Shown here in pieces: positions 1-12,073 of a stretch of 64,000 bases of DNA (positions are counted from its first letter, which is position 1; each line of letters starts with the position of its first letter). The translations under genes were made by a program, and so were the position numbers. The stretch is from Rhizomys pruinosus (lineage: Eukaryota > Chordata > Mammalia > Rodentia > Spalacidae): the NCBI GenBank assembly GCA_009823505.1, contig VZQC01009936.1:416326-480325 (forward strand), written 5' to 3'. A model generated the notes under the pieces. It made no database searches and had not been told where the DNA came from. It saw only the letters and a list, made by a program, of their open reading frames with translations.

Positions 1-93
1 ATGTGGCCACAGGCCAATAGAATGGAGCCAATTTCCCAACTGAGGCTCCCTCAAACCAGCTGTGTCAAGTTGACACTAAAGCTATCCAGCACA
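1..93 (-). mobile_element. LTR end, type A, cut by window edge
   Basis: The segment ends in the same block (about 23,445-23,474) that closes the LTR at 23067-23474, including the stretch ending ccagcaca. It is therefore the 5' end of the same LTR type on the minus strand. The rest lies left of the window. The short open frame across it is LTR sequence, not a gene. Confidence 0.75.
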
Positions 94-351
94 CTTTCCA
101 ATACAACTTTATTCATTCCTACTAAATTCATTCCTACTAAAATGATAGACTGTCCTGGGACATTCAAGAAAGTTAACGTTACTGCCTGAAGGAGAAGAGA
201 AGACTTCTCTTTGCTTAGTAATGTAGTTCTCTGAGATATTTCCTTTAAACTAGAGAGATCACACAACATCCCTTCCTGTGATGTTCATTCTCTTCCACTG
301 AAAATCATGGTAATTCATTTTTTCAGAATACTTAGCAGTGTTATTTACTTC
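94..351. other. No recognised feature
   Basis: AT-rich sequence after the LTR end. It holds one small duplication, attcattcctactaa twice at about 112-140. No gene or repeat is recognised. Confidence 0.4.
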
Positions 352-362
352 AGAACTTCATT

Positions 363-578
363 AGGGCTGGAAAGATGGCTCAGCAGTTAAGAGCACTGGC
401 TGCTCTGGCAGAGGACCCGGGTTCCATTCCCAGGACCCACATGATGGCTAACAGTCATCCATAACTGCAGTCCCAGGTTCTTTTCTGACCCCCACAGGCA
501 TTGCATGAGACATGTGCACTTAATCTCATGCAGGCAATACTCTCATACACATAAAATAATAAATAAAATACTTAAAAA
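363..578 (+). mobile_element. B2 SINE
   Basis: Starts with the tRNA-like head (gggctggaaagatggctcagcag, then the box B region near 415) and ends in an A-rich tail with AATAAA repeats. It is flanked by the 12-bp duplication agaacttcatta/agaacttcatca at 352-363 and 579-590, with one mismatch. This supports insertion by L1-driven target-primed reverse transcription. Confidence 0.93.
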
Positions 579-590
579 AGAACTTCATCA

Positions 591-994
591 CAAATGAAAT
601 AATTTAATCATTTCAAAGGTCAAAGGACATGTAAGGGTGGGACCCACACAGAAGGAGGATTTAGAGGGAGACAACAGGATGGATTTGATCAAAGCATATT
701 ATATGCAAGTTTGAAAGTGTCACAATGAAGCTCATTACTATGCCAAAGTAATATTCAACCATCATAACTAAAAAAATGAAAAATAAATCAAAGCTTCCAT
801 CCATGTATATGTTCTTGGGAGCCTGACCTTTAGGAGCTAAAGCTGGTTGAGTTCAGAGTTCTCAGTTTACAGCAATAACATTATAATTTTTAAAATAATT
901 TTTCAGAAACTTGGCATCGTAAAGGACAATTCTGTAGGCAGAGACAAATTCAGGTATGTTGGAATTGTTCTGGTGACTTTAGAATGAACGTTAT
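591..994. other. No recognised feature
   Basis: Apparently unique AT-rich DNA between two B2 copies. No gene, RNA or repeat is recognised. Confidence 0.4.
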
Positions 995-1007
995 TCAGCA
1001 AAACTTA

Positions 1008-1266
1008 GTTTTTTTTTAAATTATGGCCCATATGGCTAACTTTTTAAAAAATTTTATTTATTTTTTTATGTGTATGAATGTACTGTCTGCATGTAGGTTT
1101 GTGCACCCATATTGTGCAATGCTGTGGAGGTCAGAAGAGGGTGTCGGATTCCCCTGGAACTGGAGTTAAAGACTGTTCTCAGCTACCATGTGGGTGCTGG
1201 GGATCGAACCTGGGTCCTCTGCAAGAGCAGTTGGCTCTCTTAACCACTAGGCGATCTCTCCAGCCC
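1008..1266 (-). mobile_element. B2 SINE
   Basis: Antisense B2: poly(T) and TTTATT-rich tail on the left, tRNA-like head (ending ctctccagccc) on the right. The perfect 13-bp duplication tcagcaaaactta at 995-1007 and 1267-1279 defines the insertion. The first 40 bases after the left duplication are longer than a usual B2 tail. Confidence 0.93.
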
Positions 1267-1289
1267 TCAGCAAAACTTATACATGTAAA

Positions 1290-1410
1290 AATAACCCAGG
1301 CGGGCAAGATGGGCAGTATCTGCTGCCAATCCTGATGACCAGAATTTGATTCCTAGAATCCACATGGTGAAAGGACAGAAACATCTCCAGCAAGTTGCTC
1401 TCTGACCCTC
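1290..1410 (+). mobile_element. B3-type SINE fragment
   Basis: Diverged B2-related sequence with gatgaccagaatttgattcctagaatccacatggtg order, as in the head and body of B3. It is older than the adjacent B2, and no duplication is visible. Confidence 0.65.
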
Positions 1411-1700
1411 TTTTGTAGGGCCAAATAGTATTCCACTGTGGATGTGTATGACCCTTTATCAATTCTTTAGTTGACTGTATCATCTCCCCAGATTTTTCTG
1501 TGCTGCATAGTCATCCACTGCCTTCTGCTAACAAGTGATCCACCACTGAACAGGTTTCCCAGCACCCATTGCACATTTTAGCTGAGTTATTTGTTTTTCA
1601 CTATTGAATATCTCATTTCTTACATATTCTGGATATCAGCCCCTTGTGAGATGTCTGGTGTGGCAGTGAATCCCGGTTCTCTACTTGATATACCTGGGAG
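1411..1700 (-). mobile_element. L1 3' part, antisense, old
   Basis: Matches the antisense order of the L1 ORF2 end and 3' region: ccaaatagtattccactgtg near the left end, then a ggatatcagccccttgtgagatg block near 1635. Strongly diverged with no open frame. Confidence 0.55.
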
Positions 1701-1929
1701 AGGTAATCTCAGTCTAGGAATGTCCTCCCTACACTTTTTACATAAACCCTCACCCAGATCCTGTTAGTAACTCCAAGAAAATCCTCATTGCTTCACCAAG
1801 CTGGACACTGGGATGGTAGTGACTGTGGTCTTCTGTGGGTTCCCTTTCTGGGCTGGGTAGATGTGTGTGCTGCATCTCTCTGTGAAAAGTCTATCACACA
1901 ACAGTGCCTGTAATTTTTCTCTTGGATCC

Positions 1930-2300
1930 AAGCCTGCATGAACTTGGCAGTGAATAAAACATAGGCTTCCAGGACTTCAACCTGCCTGCTCTCCCAGACT
2001 ACAAGGCCCAGTTCTACAGGCCCTGACTGTACTATCTCAGAAACCTAGTTCTTGGCATAAAACAGTAGCTAACTCTCAGAGGAAGACTAGGGACTAAATC
2101 GCCCAAAGACATTAAAGAGCTCTACAATGTAAAACTTAAATCTTTAAAGAAAGATAGGAAGACACCAGGAAATAGAAGGACCTCTCCTGCTCATGGGTTG
2201 GTAGAATTAATATTGTGAAAATGACAATCCTACCACAAGCAATCTATAGATCCAGTGCAATTCCAATCAAAAGCCTCATGAACTCTTTGATTTAGCTTTA
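1930..2300 (+). mobile_element. L1 ORF2 fragments, sense
   Basis: Sense ORF2-like blocks: a gacttcaa...ggcataaaacag block (about 1970-2070), then an earlier ORF2 block, aaagacattaaagagctctac to caaaagcctcatgaa (about 2105-2285). The two blocks are in reversed order relative to a normal L1, so the segment is rearranged. Confidence 0.6.
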
Positions 2301-2514
2301 TTGATAACACAAGTGTTTGCTCTTCAGTGTTGTCTCAAAATTTGTGTGCAATTTCTCCATCTTTTCTTCTTTTCTGTTTTTTGCTTTGTGTGTTTTCAAA
2401 TCATTCTTATCCTGCTCACTAATTACTTTTTATCTGATTTGTTTCCCAACATCTTTTTATTTTATTTACCATATTTTTAGCTTGTGGGTTATGTTTAATA
2501 TTATTGTTATTTCA

Positions 2515-2660
2515 CTGGGTGTGGTGGCGCATGCCTTTAATCCTAGCACTTGGGAGGCAGAGGCAGGAGGATCTTTGTGATTCAAGGCCAGCCTGGTCTA
2601 CAAAGCAAGTTCCAGGACAGCCTGGGGCTACAGGGAGACCATGTTCTCGAAAAGACCAAA
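2515..2660 (+). mobile_element. B1 SINE
   Basis: 7SL-derived B1: ggtgtggtggcgcatgcc head, gaggcagaggcaggagg, ggccagcctggtctac and cagggagacc blocks in order. The 3' tail runs straight into a TA-rich tract (2661-2705). Confidence 0.92.
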
Positions 2661-2705
2661 TATATACTATTATATACTATTATATAATTAATATTTTATA
2701 TATAC

Positions 2706-3719
2706 TAATAACCTCTTTATACTTCCATTTATAATCTCCTCACCAGCACCGCCCTGGTGGAATAAGCCATTCTTAGTACCTTACGTCATCATTACATGGA
2801 GTGGTGGACTTGTGTTCTCTCCTCAATATGTGGTTCATAGCTGCTTTACCACCACAGGGGGGTTCCTCAGTGGAATAGTATTCTGACAGACTAGCTCAGG
2901 ATAGTACACCTGTCCCACATTGTCCAGAGCTTTGGCCCAGTTAAGAGGGCTGCATGAAATTACCCAAAGCTCCATTTTGCCAACCTGGCATTGAAACTCA
3001 GAGATTAACTTTGAAAGCTGCATACTGGAGTATTTACCTGCATTCTGATCTGAGTCTGTTATGATTCATTGCGCCAATCACTATCTGCTATTTCAATAAT
3101 CTAGTATCAGAAATAATAGTCATAACATTTATATTAATTATCTCCCCAGAGTGTCAAAGCATAGTTTTAGTATCCTTACTTCCGTGCCTCTAAGGTCCTG
3201 AGCACTTTGCCAGCAGCCAGTGATGGGCTGGCAACTTCAAGATGAGGCTGCTCAGTCCACATCCTCTATCCACCTGCTCACAGACTTCTGGTAATAGCTG
3301 TCACACTTACAGACTTGGCATTTATTATTTCAGCTTTTCCTCCTGAGGCAGAAAATATGTATAACTATTTCTTTTTGTATAAATTTGGTGCTTTCAAAGA
3401 AAATCAAATGCCAGACATTTTGTGAAGTGAAAGTCATGAAGCCTCTTATTTGGGAGTGAATCCTGCACCAGAATTGACACACAGGCCAGAGTGAAGGCGC
3501 TCCTGTGCCTCATGATCAAAACAAACCCACATGCATGTGTTTCTGGAAATAATGTGAGGCTCAGAGTGGCCAATTTGAGAAAGTGCTGGCATAGGGGGAG
3601 AGCCTGCTTTCACCTGTGAAGAATGCAGCTTGAAACTGGTAGATCTGCTTTGTCCTTTCTCACATGAATGTTCTAGCTGCCTCCGATGAAAGTGTGGTAA
3701 CTATAAATTTGCAAATTGA
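2706..3719. other. No recognised feature
   Basis: About 1 kb of apparently unique DNA. No open frame above about 60 codons, and no recognised repeat or RNA gene. Confidence 0.4.
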
Positions 3720-4965
3720 TTCTAAGTTCTCTGTTCTGTTCTTTTTGTCTCTGAGTTTATTTTATGTCAGTTCTAGGCTGTTCTAGTTACTATAGCTCAG
3801 TAGTATATTTTGAACTATATGTTTTTTTATTCAGGATTGCTTTGACTGCTCAGGATTTTTTGTAATCCCACAAAAGCTTTAGAAATATTATATATATCTA
3901 TATAATAATAATTATATATAATATATAACAGGAATTACAATAAATATTTATTTTCTAGTCTACAAACACATTTTGCATGAGTGTGCATATTCTTTTCAAT
4001 TTCTTTCCTCAATGTTTTGCAATTTTAGTTATAAATTGCATTAAATTTTTAGGCTGAATTTACTACTAGGGTCTTTTACTTATAGATTCTGTCTGGAATA
4101 CTATGTTGTTTTCATTCACAATAATTTTGTTATCAGTGCATAAAATGTTATCTATTTCTCCATGTTCATTTTGAGTTTCTGGCTCATTTTGAATTCTATT
4201 ATCACTTCTAATGGTTTATTTTTATGTTAAAACACTATGAATTTGACTTATACAGTGTAACACTATCATTGGGGATAATTTAACCATGTTTTTCCTGGGT
4301 CCATACCCTGTATTCTCTGTTCTTGCCTTCTTACTGTAGCCAGTGTTTCCAATGTTGTGTTGAATAAGACTTGAAAGTGGACATGGTCACTTTCTTGATC
4401 CTGTGGGAAATGATCCCAGTTCTCCACTTTTAGTATGATATTGCCCATGCTTTTATATTTTATTGTGTTGATAAGAGACTTTCTAAATCTAATTTTGGGT
4501 GATTTCTTTCATGAAGGGATGCTTAATTTAGGCAATTAATTTTGTTTCTATTGAGATGATTACATGATTTTGTTTGTCATTCTGTTGATATGATATGCTA
4601 TGTTTATTAATGAATATTATTAATCTATTCTATTATTTGTGGATTGGATCTAATTTACTTATGATGTAAACTGATTTAATTTCTTAGCATTTGCTGAACA
4701 TGTTTGCATTCATTTTATCAGAGATATGGGCTTGCTTTTTTTCTTTCTTGTTTACTTCTCTGGTTTGAGTTTAAGAATAAGGATAAACTTGTGGAACAAA
4801 TTTATAATAATACCTTCTTTTTAATAATTTGAAATAGCTTGAAAGAAATGACACCAGTTGCCTTCAAAGTTTGGTAAAATTCAGTAGCATAGTCCTCTGT
4901 CCCTGGATGGGACTTTCTTGGGAGACATTTTACTGTTGATGGAGTCTTGTTCTAGTTATTATGTT
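3720..4965 (-). mobile_element. Old L1 ORF2, antisense
   Basis: Antisense ORF2 landmarks run in order: ctagttactatagctcagtag near 3780 (late ORF2), tttcatgaagggatgc near 4508 and ctattgagatgattacatg near 4550, then a gtttggtaaaattcagtagcatagtcctctgt block near 4870 (earlier ORF2). A TA-rich patch at 3885-3930 interrupts it. The copy is heavily mutated. Confidence 0.75.
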
Positions 4966-5179
4966 TATCTTATACCAATGGCTCAAAACCAAACATCCTT
5001 AACTATTCTCTCTTCTTCTTTGTCTTTGTGGCATAGTCCCTGTTGATGTGGTATGTTTCTCTTTCTCTTTTGTGTATCTATGCTGCTAGTTTTATAACAT
5101 CATGTTTCCATGATGGTTATAATCATACTTTTGCCTCTAGTGTAAGTCTCCATTAAGCATGTTTGTGGAGACAGTCTGC

Positions 5180-6445
5180 TACTCATGAGTTCTGACTTGT
5201 TTTTTTATCATAGGAAGAGTTTATTTCTAAGGGATAACTTTGCCAAGGAAAATATTCTTGGTTGACTTTTTTTTCCTTCAAGATTTTTAATAAATCATGT
5301 AATTCTTTCCCCGCATGAAGGTTTCTGCTGAGAAGTCAGCTGTTAGCATAACGAGGATTTCCTTTATGTGTTGTTTCTTTCTTGCTGTTTTTAGAACTCT
5401 TTGTTTTCTGCTTCTGACACTTTAGCAACAATATTTGTCAGAGGTGTTATTTTTCTGATTGAACCCATTAGGAGGTCCTTTGGGCTTTCTGGAAATTCAT
5501 CTTATTTTCTCCAGGATTTTCAAAGTTTTCAGCATTTACTATATAGAGTTGCTGTCTCTTCTGTGTCCCTTTAATTTTTCTTCAGGAATACCCTTAATGT
5601 ATGTGTTTGCTCACAGAAAATTATAGCACAGAAAATGTGCTATAAATCTCAAAGGCTTTCTTCAGACATTCCATTTTTTTTTTTTTTATCTTACTGGGTT
5701 ATTTCAAAATTCCTGCCTTGAAGTTTCCAAATTGCTTTCTGAACCTGCTTCATTTTGTTGTTGAGGCTCTCGATTGCACCTTTAAAAATATTTACTGAGT
5801 TATTTAGTTGAAAGATTTCTGTTTGGTTCCTTTTTATGAGTTCCATCTCTTTGCTGACTTCCCACTCATTTCATAGGCTGTCTCTTGATTCATCGAGTTG
5901 TCTGTTTGTATTCTTTTTTATCTCTTTGAGTTTCTCCAAAATCAATATTTTGAGTTATTTGTCAGGGAATGTATTGATATCTTCTTTGAGTTTTGTGGCA
6001 CAATAGTCATGGATTTCTCAGGAGGTAGGATGTTCCTCGCTTTGTCACGAGGCAGGATGTTCCCTTGCATTGATGCTTATTTTACCCCAGTGATGTTTGT
6101 GTATCTGACAGGTCAGTTACAGGAGAGCTTTTACAGTAAAATCTCTTTCCTGGTGGCGTGTCCTGGTATGTTGCTTCCATAAGGTGTCTTCACTTCTGCT
6201 CTACCTGAGCACTTATCTACAAGCAGTACTGCAATGCTTGCCTGGTCTTGGGAGCCTCTGTGGTGTGGTTGAACAGCATGTGTTTCAGCTGCTGATATCG
6301 TATTCTTAGTCACCTTAGCACTCTTGGAATCCACTTTCTGGATGTGGGCATGGGACACCTGAAAATTTCTGCTGCCCATACTGAGGATGAGCTCAGTCTG
6401 GTCTTCTTGTGCAGGCGAAGGGTAAGTCATGCTACAGAAGAGGCA
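5180..6445 (-). mobile_element. Old L1 5' region, antisense
   Basis: Continues the antisense L1 to the left. The sequence resembles the 5'UTR and leader part of ancient mammalian L1s, for example aaggtttctgctgagaagtcagctgttagc near 5320 and atgtttgtgtatctgacaggtcagttac near 6090. ORF1 is not clearly recognisable between this and the ORF2 part, so an internal loss is likely. Open frames of 94-99 codons here are chance frames. Confidence 0.5.
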
Positions 6446-7062
6446 GAATGCAGTTCGATTCCCAGGGCTGTGTAATGTGGGGTGGCTACAGTAAGCCTGT
6501 AAGTATGAATCAGTTCAAAAGAGACAGGTGCAGGCCTGGCACTCTTTGAGCACTCCCAGAAACCAGGCTGGAGCAGTGAGCCCTGATGCTCTGCCACACA
6601 GTTCAAGGGATGCACAGGCACAGGGGAGGGTCAGATGTTCTTTGCATGTCATCTACCTGCTAAATGCTTCAATAATATTATCTTTTAGATAATGTACAAC
6701 ACTTGAAACTTATGGCTTCCTATTTCATTAATCTCTTGGTATAGTATCTATATAAGCAAACACCAAGGAAACATATTCTTCTATATAAAATGTATCACAA
6801 AACTGCAGAGAAATTTTAACCTGAGTCAAAAAATCATGCCCTATGGGAAGAGAATATAGACTAGTTTTCTTCAAAGATTGGAAATATGCTAGGGAGAAAT
6901 TTTTCTTTCATCTAAAATTAACTTAATAAAAATAACTATATGCTTGTGGGTGTTCTCAGGCCTTGGATCCAAAAGTATTAGAATTATACTTCCTCCTTTA
7001 ATTCCCCCCCAAACTAGGTAGTGCCTGAAAGTTCACATGCTGAAAAAATAAGATGCCTAGAA
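6446..7062. other. No recognised feature
   Basis: Unassigned sequence between the old L1 and a B1. Nothing is recognised. Confidence 0.4.
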
Positions 7063-7209
7063 CTGGGCATGGTGTCACATGCTTTTAGTCTCCACTCTTG
7101 GGAGGCAGCCACAGGTGGATCTCTGCATGATCAAGTCCAGCCTGGTCTACTTAGTGAGTTCTAGGCCAACCAGGGCTATATAATGAGACCCTGTCTCAAA
7201 AAGACCAAA
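7063..7209 (+). mobile_element. B1 SINE, diverged
   Basis: B1 blocks are present in order (ctgggcatggtg, gggaggcag, ccagcctggtctac, gagaccctgtctcaaaaaga) with many substitutions. The tail leads directly into the following TA/TG repeat. Confidence 0.88.
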
Positions 7210-7230
7210 TATATTTATAATATATAGTTA

Positions 7231-7288
<58 letters not shown>
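7208..7288. repeat. (TA)n(TG)n compound microsatellite
   Basis: A TA run (about 7230-7250) followed by a TG run (7251-7288), starting at the B1 tail. Confidence 0.95.
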
Positions 7289-7291
<3 letters not shown>

Positions 7292-7754
7292 AGTGAACCA
7301 CTCTAATTAACATGTTTTCTAATTGCTTTTGATTTATCCTATCATATATAAAAATAATTAAGGAAAGAATTGTGCCAAAAAAGGTAAATTATTGCTAGCT
7401 TTTCCAAGAAGTCGAGACCCTCTGGCATTTGGAAGCAGGAGTAATCAAAGGAGAACAAGGAGTCCTAGTCTGCTAAAAAGAAAAGCAGCATGATTTGACA
7501 CAAAGGACAAGTGACTAAATAATTCAGTGAGAAAATGGTATGTAGAGAAAATGGGTCAGTGGTTTGTAACATTTAAGAGGAAGATACTAAGAATAGATTA
7601 GATATTGGTTTTAAATGTAGACTATGAAATTTATTTATCATATTTATGTAAATAGTTTGAATTGAATGTTGGAGCAAGAAAACAGTGCCTGAAACTAAGG
7701 ATCAAGCTAGGGAAAAGTGAGTTGGCACATAAGGAAAACTTGTGTCAAAGAATC
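7289..7754. other. No recognised feature
   Basis: AT-rich DNA with no gene or repeat recognised. Confidence 0.4.
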
Positions 7755-7796
7755 TTCCCTCTCTCCCTCCCTCCCTTCCTCCCTCCCTCCCTTCTT
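7755..7796. repeat. (TCCC)n simple repeat
   Basis: Imperfect pyrimidine tract of tccc/ttcc units. Confidence 0.9.
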
Positions 7797-10099
7797 TACT
7801 TTCTTCGGTTTCTTTTCTAGAAGGCTCTTTCAGAAAATGACTGTCTTGCAAAACTAAATCTAGTATACTAATCTTGTGTACTGCTATGTTATTAGTTATC
7901 AAACTTCCTATTGAAAAGCATCTCTAGAAAGTTCTGAACAATGGAGCCATGTGTGTCCAGCAGGCCACTCTACTGCATCGCCCTAGTAATAGAAAAGATG
8001 CTTCCTTCCCTTCAGCATTCAGTGCTGCCTTGGAATTTTCAGTCTCTTTATTAGAACTAAGGTGTAATTGCAATTGGGAGTGAAGATTACATTGTAAATC
8101 ATAGGTCGATACAAACACAAACATGTGTAATTAGACATACATGTACTTCTTTTTATTTTGTCTAGGGACACTAAAAGGAGGGTTCTGTGATCCTGGGGAT
8201 GCTGCAGATTAAATAGTTTTCATACCAGTATTCAACCACTCTCATTTTCACTCCCATTGTTTAATGAGGACACAATGAAGGGTTTGTTCTGTTTTCAGAA
8301 GCTTCATGTGGGCAATAAGATAATTTCTCTAGTGTATCAGGGGAGAGGGGAGAAATTACATGTTAGTTTTCATTAAATTTCTGAAGTATTATATAAGGTA
8401 AAATTTTGGAACTATTCAAATATTTAAATAAGGCAACACTGGCTGATGCTGTGATAATTTACTTTACAGAGGTTAATAATTTATCATTGTTGTCTCAATC
8501 AACAGCACATTTTCAAATAAGCTTTGGCTACTGACTTAGCATAATTCTAAAACTGGTTGCTTAGATTTCAGAGAAAGAAAAATGAAATATTTTAACTGTA
8601 AATAATTGAAGTTCTTTAGGAGCCCTTATTCATTTTATGTATCCAAATAAATTAAAAAAAAAAAACAGGTAAGTCTCTTAATATGCCATGCACAGTCTTG
8701 GTTAGAGCAGATGAAACATTAATAAAACATAAGCAGCTGGCAGTGGGTAATTGCAAATGAAAGTACCAACTGTAATTATGAGGTTATTCCATATATTGTC
8801 TATAGAGCATGCATTACAATTGGATGACAGAATAGATAAGCTTGAGCTAGCTTTTTGTGTTGAGTTTCAGTACCATCTTATGATCAAACAACATTCCCTT
8901 TGTGTGGATGCTCAGAAACCAACTCCAATCCAGATAAAATAGTAGGTACTGAATAGGCCAGTTGGCACTCAGGATATAGTCTGTTACTGTCCTACCCTTT
9001 GTATCAATGGCTGTTCTTCTGTTCTCACCATAAATCAGCAAAGTGACCACAGCCTAGGCACACAGTCCTCTCACTTAGTGCATCTCACAATCATAGGAAC
9101 TAAAAAGTTTCACTGAAAGCAATCCTTTAAGAATGAGAATGGAGAAAATTAATTAGGAACTATATCATTTATAAGCCATATTATACTTATAACCAAAATA
9201 ACTAATGCCTGACTCTTATCATTCACTTATGGAGAAGAGTGGGCCCAAACTCTGACAAACTGTTCTTTCATAAATCCGCTCTTGAGCCAGGGCCTTGTTC
9301 ATTCTGTTAGTGAAACACCATCTCTATCATAAAAGGGTGAAGTAGAAGCCAAGACCATCCTTATCAGCCTATCCTGCCCTTTGATCCAGAAGCCTAGAAT
9401 ATCACACACACACAGCAAGCAGTTTTCTCTCATTGTTGCTGTCAGCATTTTTAATATGTAAAGCATGCATACACACATTTGCTTACTAATTTGGGTGTAG
9501 GATAAGCAGGTGTCCTGAGGGACCAGAGGAACACATGGATCAGTGAGCTTGTTTGCATTATAAATAGCAAATTTTAGTTACAAGGTTGGGTAAAAGTTTT
9601 TAGTCAAGATTATGTCCATGATGTAAAAGTCATTACTAGAAGAAAGAAGTATTCATTTTATGAAAATGCTACCTAAAGTATGCATTTTTTAAAAAATAGT
9701 TTGCATAATGAGATAATAAGTATGTTTATAAGGAGATTTTGTAACTATATAATGTATGTTGGTCTACTGACATAGGCTGGCTGCGTAACAGAGCATGTGT
9801 AATTCATTTCTGTTGAAAATTAAGGTAGCCTGTTCTAGCCTGGAATGCTATTTTTACTTGAAGGAATATCTAATAAACAAGGTATGATTATTGCACCTGC
9901 ACTTGGTGAACAATTTTGAATATGAATGGAATAAACTAGTCACATGCCTGCTGTCATTCATGACATAAGTGATGCCATCAGACAGAAATTAAAATTTGTG
10001 AAAACATGCATTTGTTTCCACAAGAGTATGAATTAGTAAATACTCAAAGATTTTTCTCTGGGAACCAAGTAGATGGGACTGAATACTTCTTCATTAATA
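7797..10099. other. Unrecognised AT-rich DNA
   Basis: About 2.3 kb with only chance frames under 70 codons, one poly(A) patch (8650-8665) and a short CA run near 9403. Nothing resembling a gene, SINE or LTR could be assigned. Confidence 0.45.
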
Positions 10100-10109
10100 G
10101 AGGCATGGG

Positions 10110-10113
10110 CTTT

Positions 10114-10145
<32 letters not shown>

Positions 10146-10281
10146 CAAGACAGGGTCTCCCTATAGCCCAAGCTGCCCTGGAACTCACTCTGTAGACCAG
10201 GCTGGCCTTGAACTCACAAAGATCCTCCTGCCTCTGCCTCCCAAGTGCTAGGATTAAAGGCATGCACCACCACACTGGGCT
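10110..10281 (-). mobile_element. B1 SINE
   Basis: Antisense B1 with a TTTTG-repeated tail (10112-10144), then gacagggtctccctatag, ctgtagaccaggctggcc and taaaggcatgcaccaccac. The perfect 10-bp duplication gaggcatggg lies at 10100-10109 and 10282-10291. Confidence 0.95.
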
Positions 10282-10406
10282 GAGGCATGGGTATTTTAAC
10301 TGTCTGTAAATCTCACTAATATTTGGAAGGATGCCATACTAGAATACAAAAGTCATTATACTCATTTTATTTTGAATACATGGACAATAACATAACATTT
10401 ATCTTC

Positions 10407-10762
10407 TATATAAGTTACTTTTATGTTGTTGTGACAAAATATTGTTACCAAGGCAACCTTTAGAGGAGAGATTTATTTTCCTTATGATTCCAGAGGGATA
10501 AGGGTCCATCATGGAGGGGAGGCAGGGCGGGAGGCAGCCAGGACAGAAAGCTGAAATCTCACATCTTCCAGCAGACACAGGAAAAGGAGAACAAAACTGG
10601 AAACGGTGCAAGGCTATGAACTCCCAAAGCTCTCCCCAGTTATGTGCTTCCTATAGCAAGGATGCATCTCATAAACCTCAACAAACAGTGACACTAACTG
10701 GGGCCAAGTAGTCAGACACTGGGAACCTTTAAGAGGAGGAGCTTTTCATTCAAAGCCCCACA
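10407..10762 (-). mobile_element. LTR (left copy) of a non-autonomous element, type B
   Basis: One of two direct-oriented, related LTR-like sequences flanking 1.3 kb. On the minus strand it starts TGTGGGGCTTTGAATG and carries an AATAAA-like site (antisense tttatt near 10471), then ends in a sequence like that of the other copies, gttactttt...gtgacaaaat on the plus strand. On the minus strand this is the 3' LTR. Confidence 0.75.
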
Positions 10763-12073
10763 TTCCACTCCCTGACTTCCATGGGCTCATGACCATATTA
10801 TAATACAAAGGCATTTACTTCAGGTACTGACATCCCCATAGTCATTAGCAGTATTAACATTATTCAGAAGTCCATAGACCAAAGTCTTTTCTGAGACCTA
10901 AGGAAATTTCTTAAGAATAAACACCTGTAAAATCAAAAAGACAAATTACATACTTCCAGCACTCCATGGCACAGATTATACCTTCTCATTCCAAAAGAGA
11001 GGAATCGAAGCATAGTAAGGAAATACCAGACCAAAATAGGACCAGAACTGAATCAGCAGGACAAACACAGTTCTGCCACTACCTGTCTTTTGTCTGGGGC
11101 TTCAGTTCCAAAGGGCTCAGATGCATCAGCCCTCCAGCCTTGCTGCCTGCAACTTCATCACTCTCTCGGGGTAGTTCCCCTCCCTGCATGCAGCTCTTCA
11201 TGGCAGATATCTTGCAGCTCTGGCATCTCCTAACCAGGCTTGACCTTCACAACCTTCTTCAGTGGCCTCGGCCTCCCAGGACCTTCAATTCACAGGGATT
11301 CCCTTTGCATCTGCGGCCAGGTGTCAATGGCTCTTAGGAACCACCAAGGAAGGATCCTCAGCACCCTCACTCTTTCTTCTTTCACACTTCTCAAGCCAGC
11401 AGCACATATACAACACTGCCAGTTAGGCATTCAGCTTAAGACAGACCTTGGTTGGCTCCCTTTATCCATATTAACAGCAGAGACTTTAAGCAGGGGCTTT
11501 CTCCTTAGGCTTTCTCCTTTCATAATTTGAAGGCTTAGCTTACCCTGAGGATATTGTGACAGTGAACAAGAAGAGGCTCTCTAGCTAATCTCCTTATCAA
11601 AGAAAGCCTTGTTTTCCTGGACAGGCCTGGGCTGCAATACTAAGCTTCCTAGTGTTCTTTTTCTCTAAAAACTGTACCTTTTGCATTTCTTTATGTCCCA
11701 TTTGTTCTTTTTCATTGTAGATCTGCCTAATACTCACCATTAATAACACCACCACACATTCAACATTAGACTATCTCGAATTTTTCTCTGCCAAAGAAAT
11801 TAGTCTATTACATTTTAATTTAGCCTCAAGCAAGTTCTTAGGCAGATGGCAGCCAGTTTCTTTGCCAAAATATCTCAGTTGCTATTTAAGTCCCTCCTTC
11901 ATTCTGTCTTTCTTTGAGACCTCTTGAGCAGGGCCTCTCCCAGAACAGCCCATTAAGCCTTGTTCACTGCATTCAACTGGTTGTCTAATCTAAATGTCCA
12001 ATGTCTTCACATTCCTTCCCAAAACAAAATCAGCTTATATTTTATTAACAGCCCATTCTCTGGTACCAAATTC
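10763..12073 (-). mobile_element. Internal region of non-autonomous LTR element
   Basis: A 1.3-kb interior between two LTR copies. It has no recognisable gag, pol or env frame; the longest frames (123 and 96 codons) have no recognised motif. The right end carries a primer-binding-site-like sequence next to the LTR. I judge it a non-coding passenger element that needed another element's proteins. Confidence 0.65.
12052..12068 (-). other. Primer-binding site, tRNA-Leu-like
   Basis: Read on the minus strand, five bases after the LTR end, the sequence is TGGTACCAGAGAATGGG. Its first nine bases match the complement of a tRNA-Leu 3' end (…CTGGTACCA). Leucine tRNA priming is known for the ERV-L/MaLR group. 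Confidence 0.6.

Noticed and set aside
10966..11337. 123-codon frame as a gag-like gene
   Set aside because: Inside the interior of a non-autonomous LTR element but on the opposite strand to it, with no gag motif.
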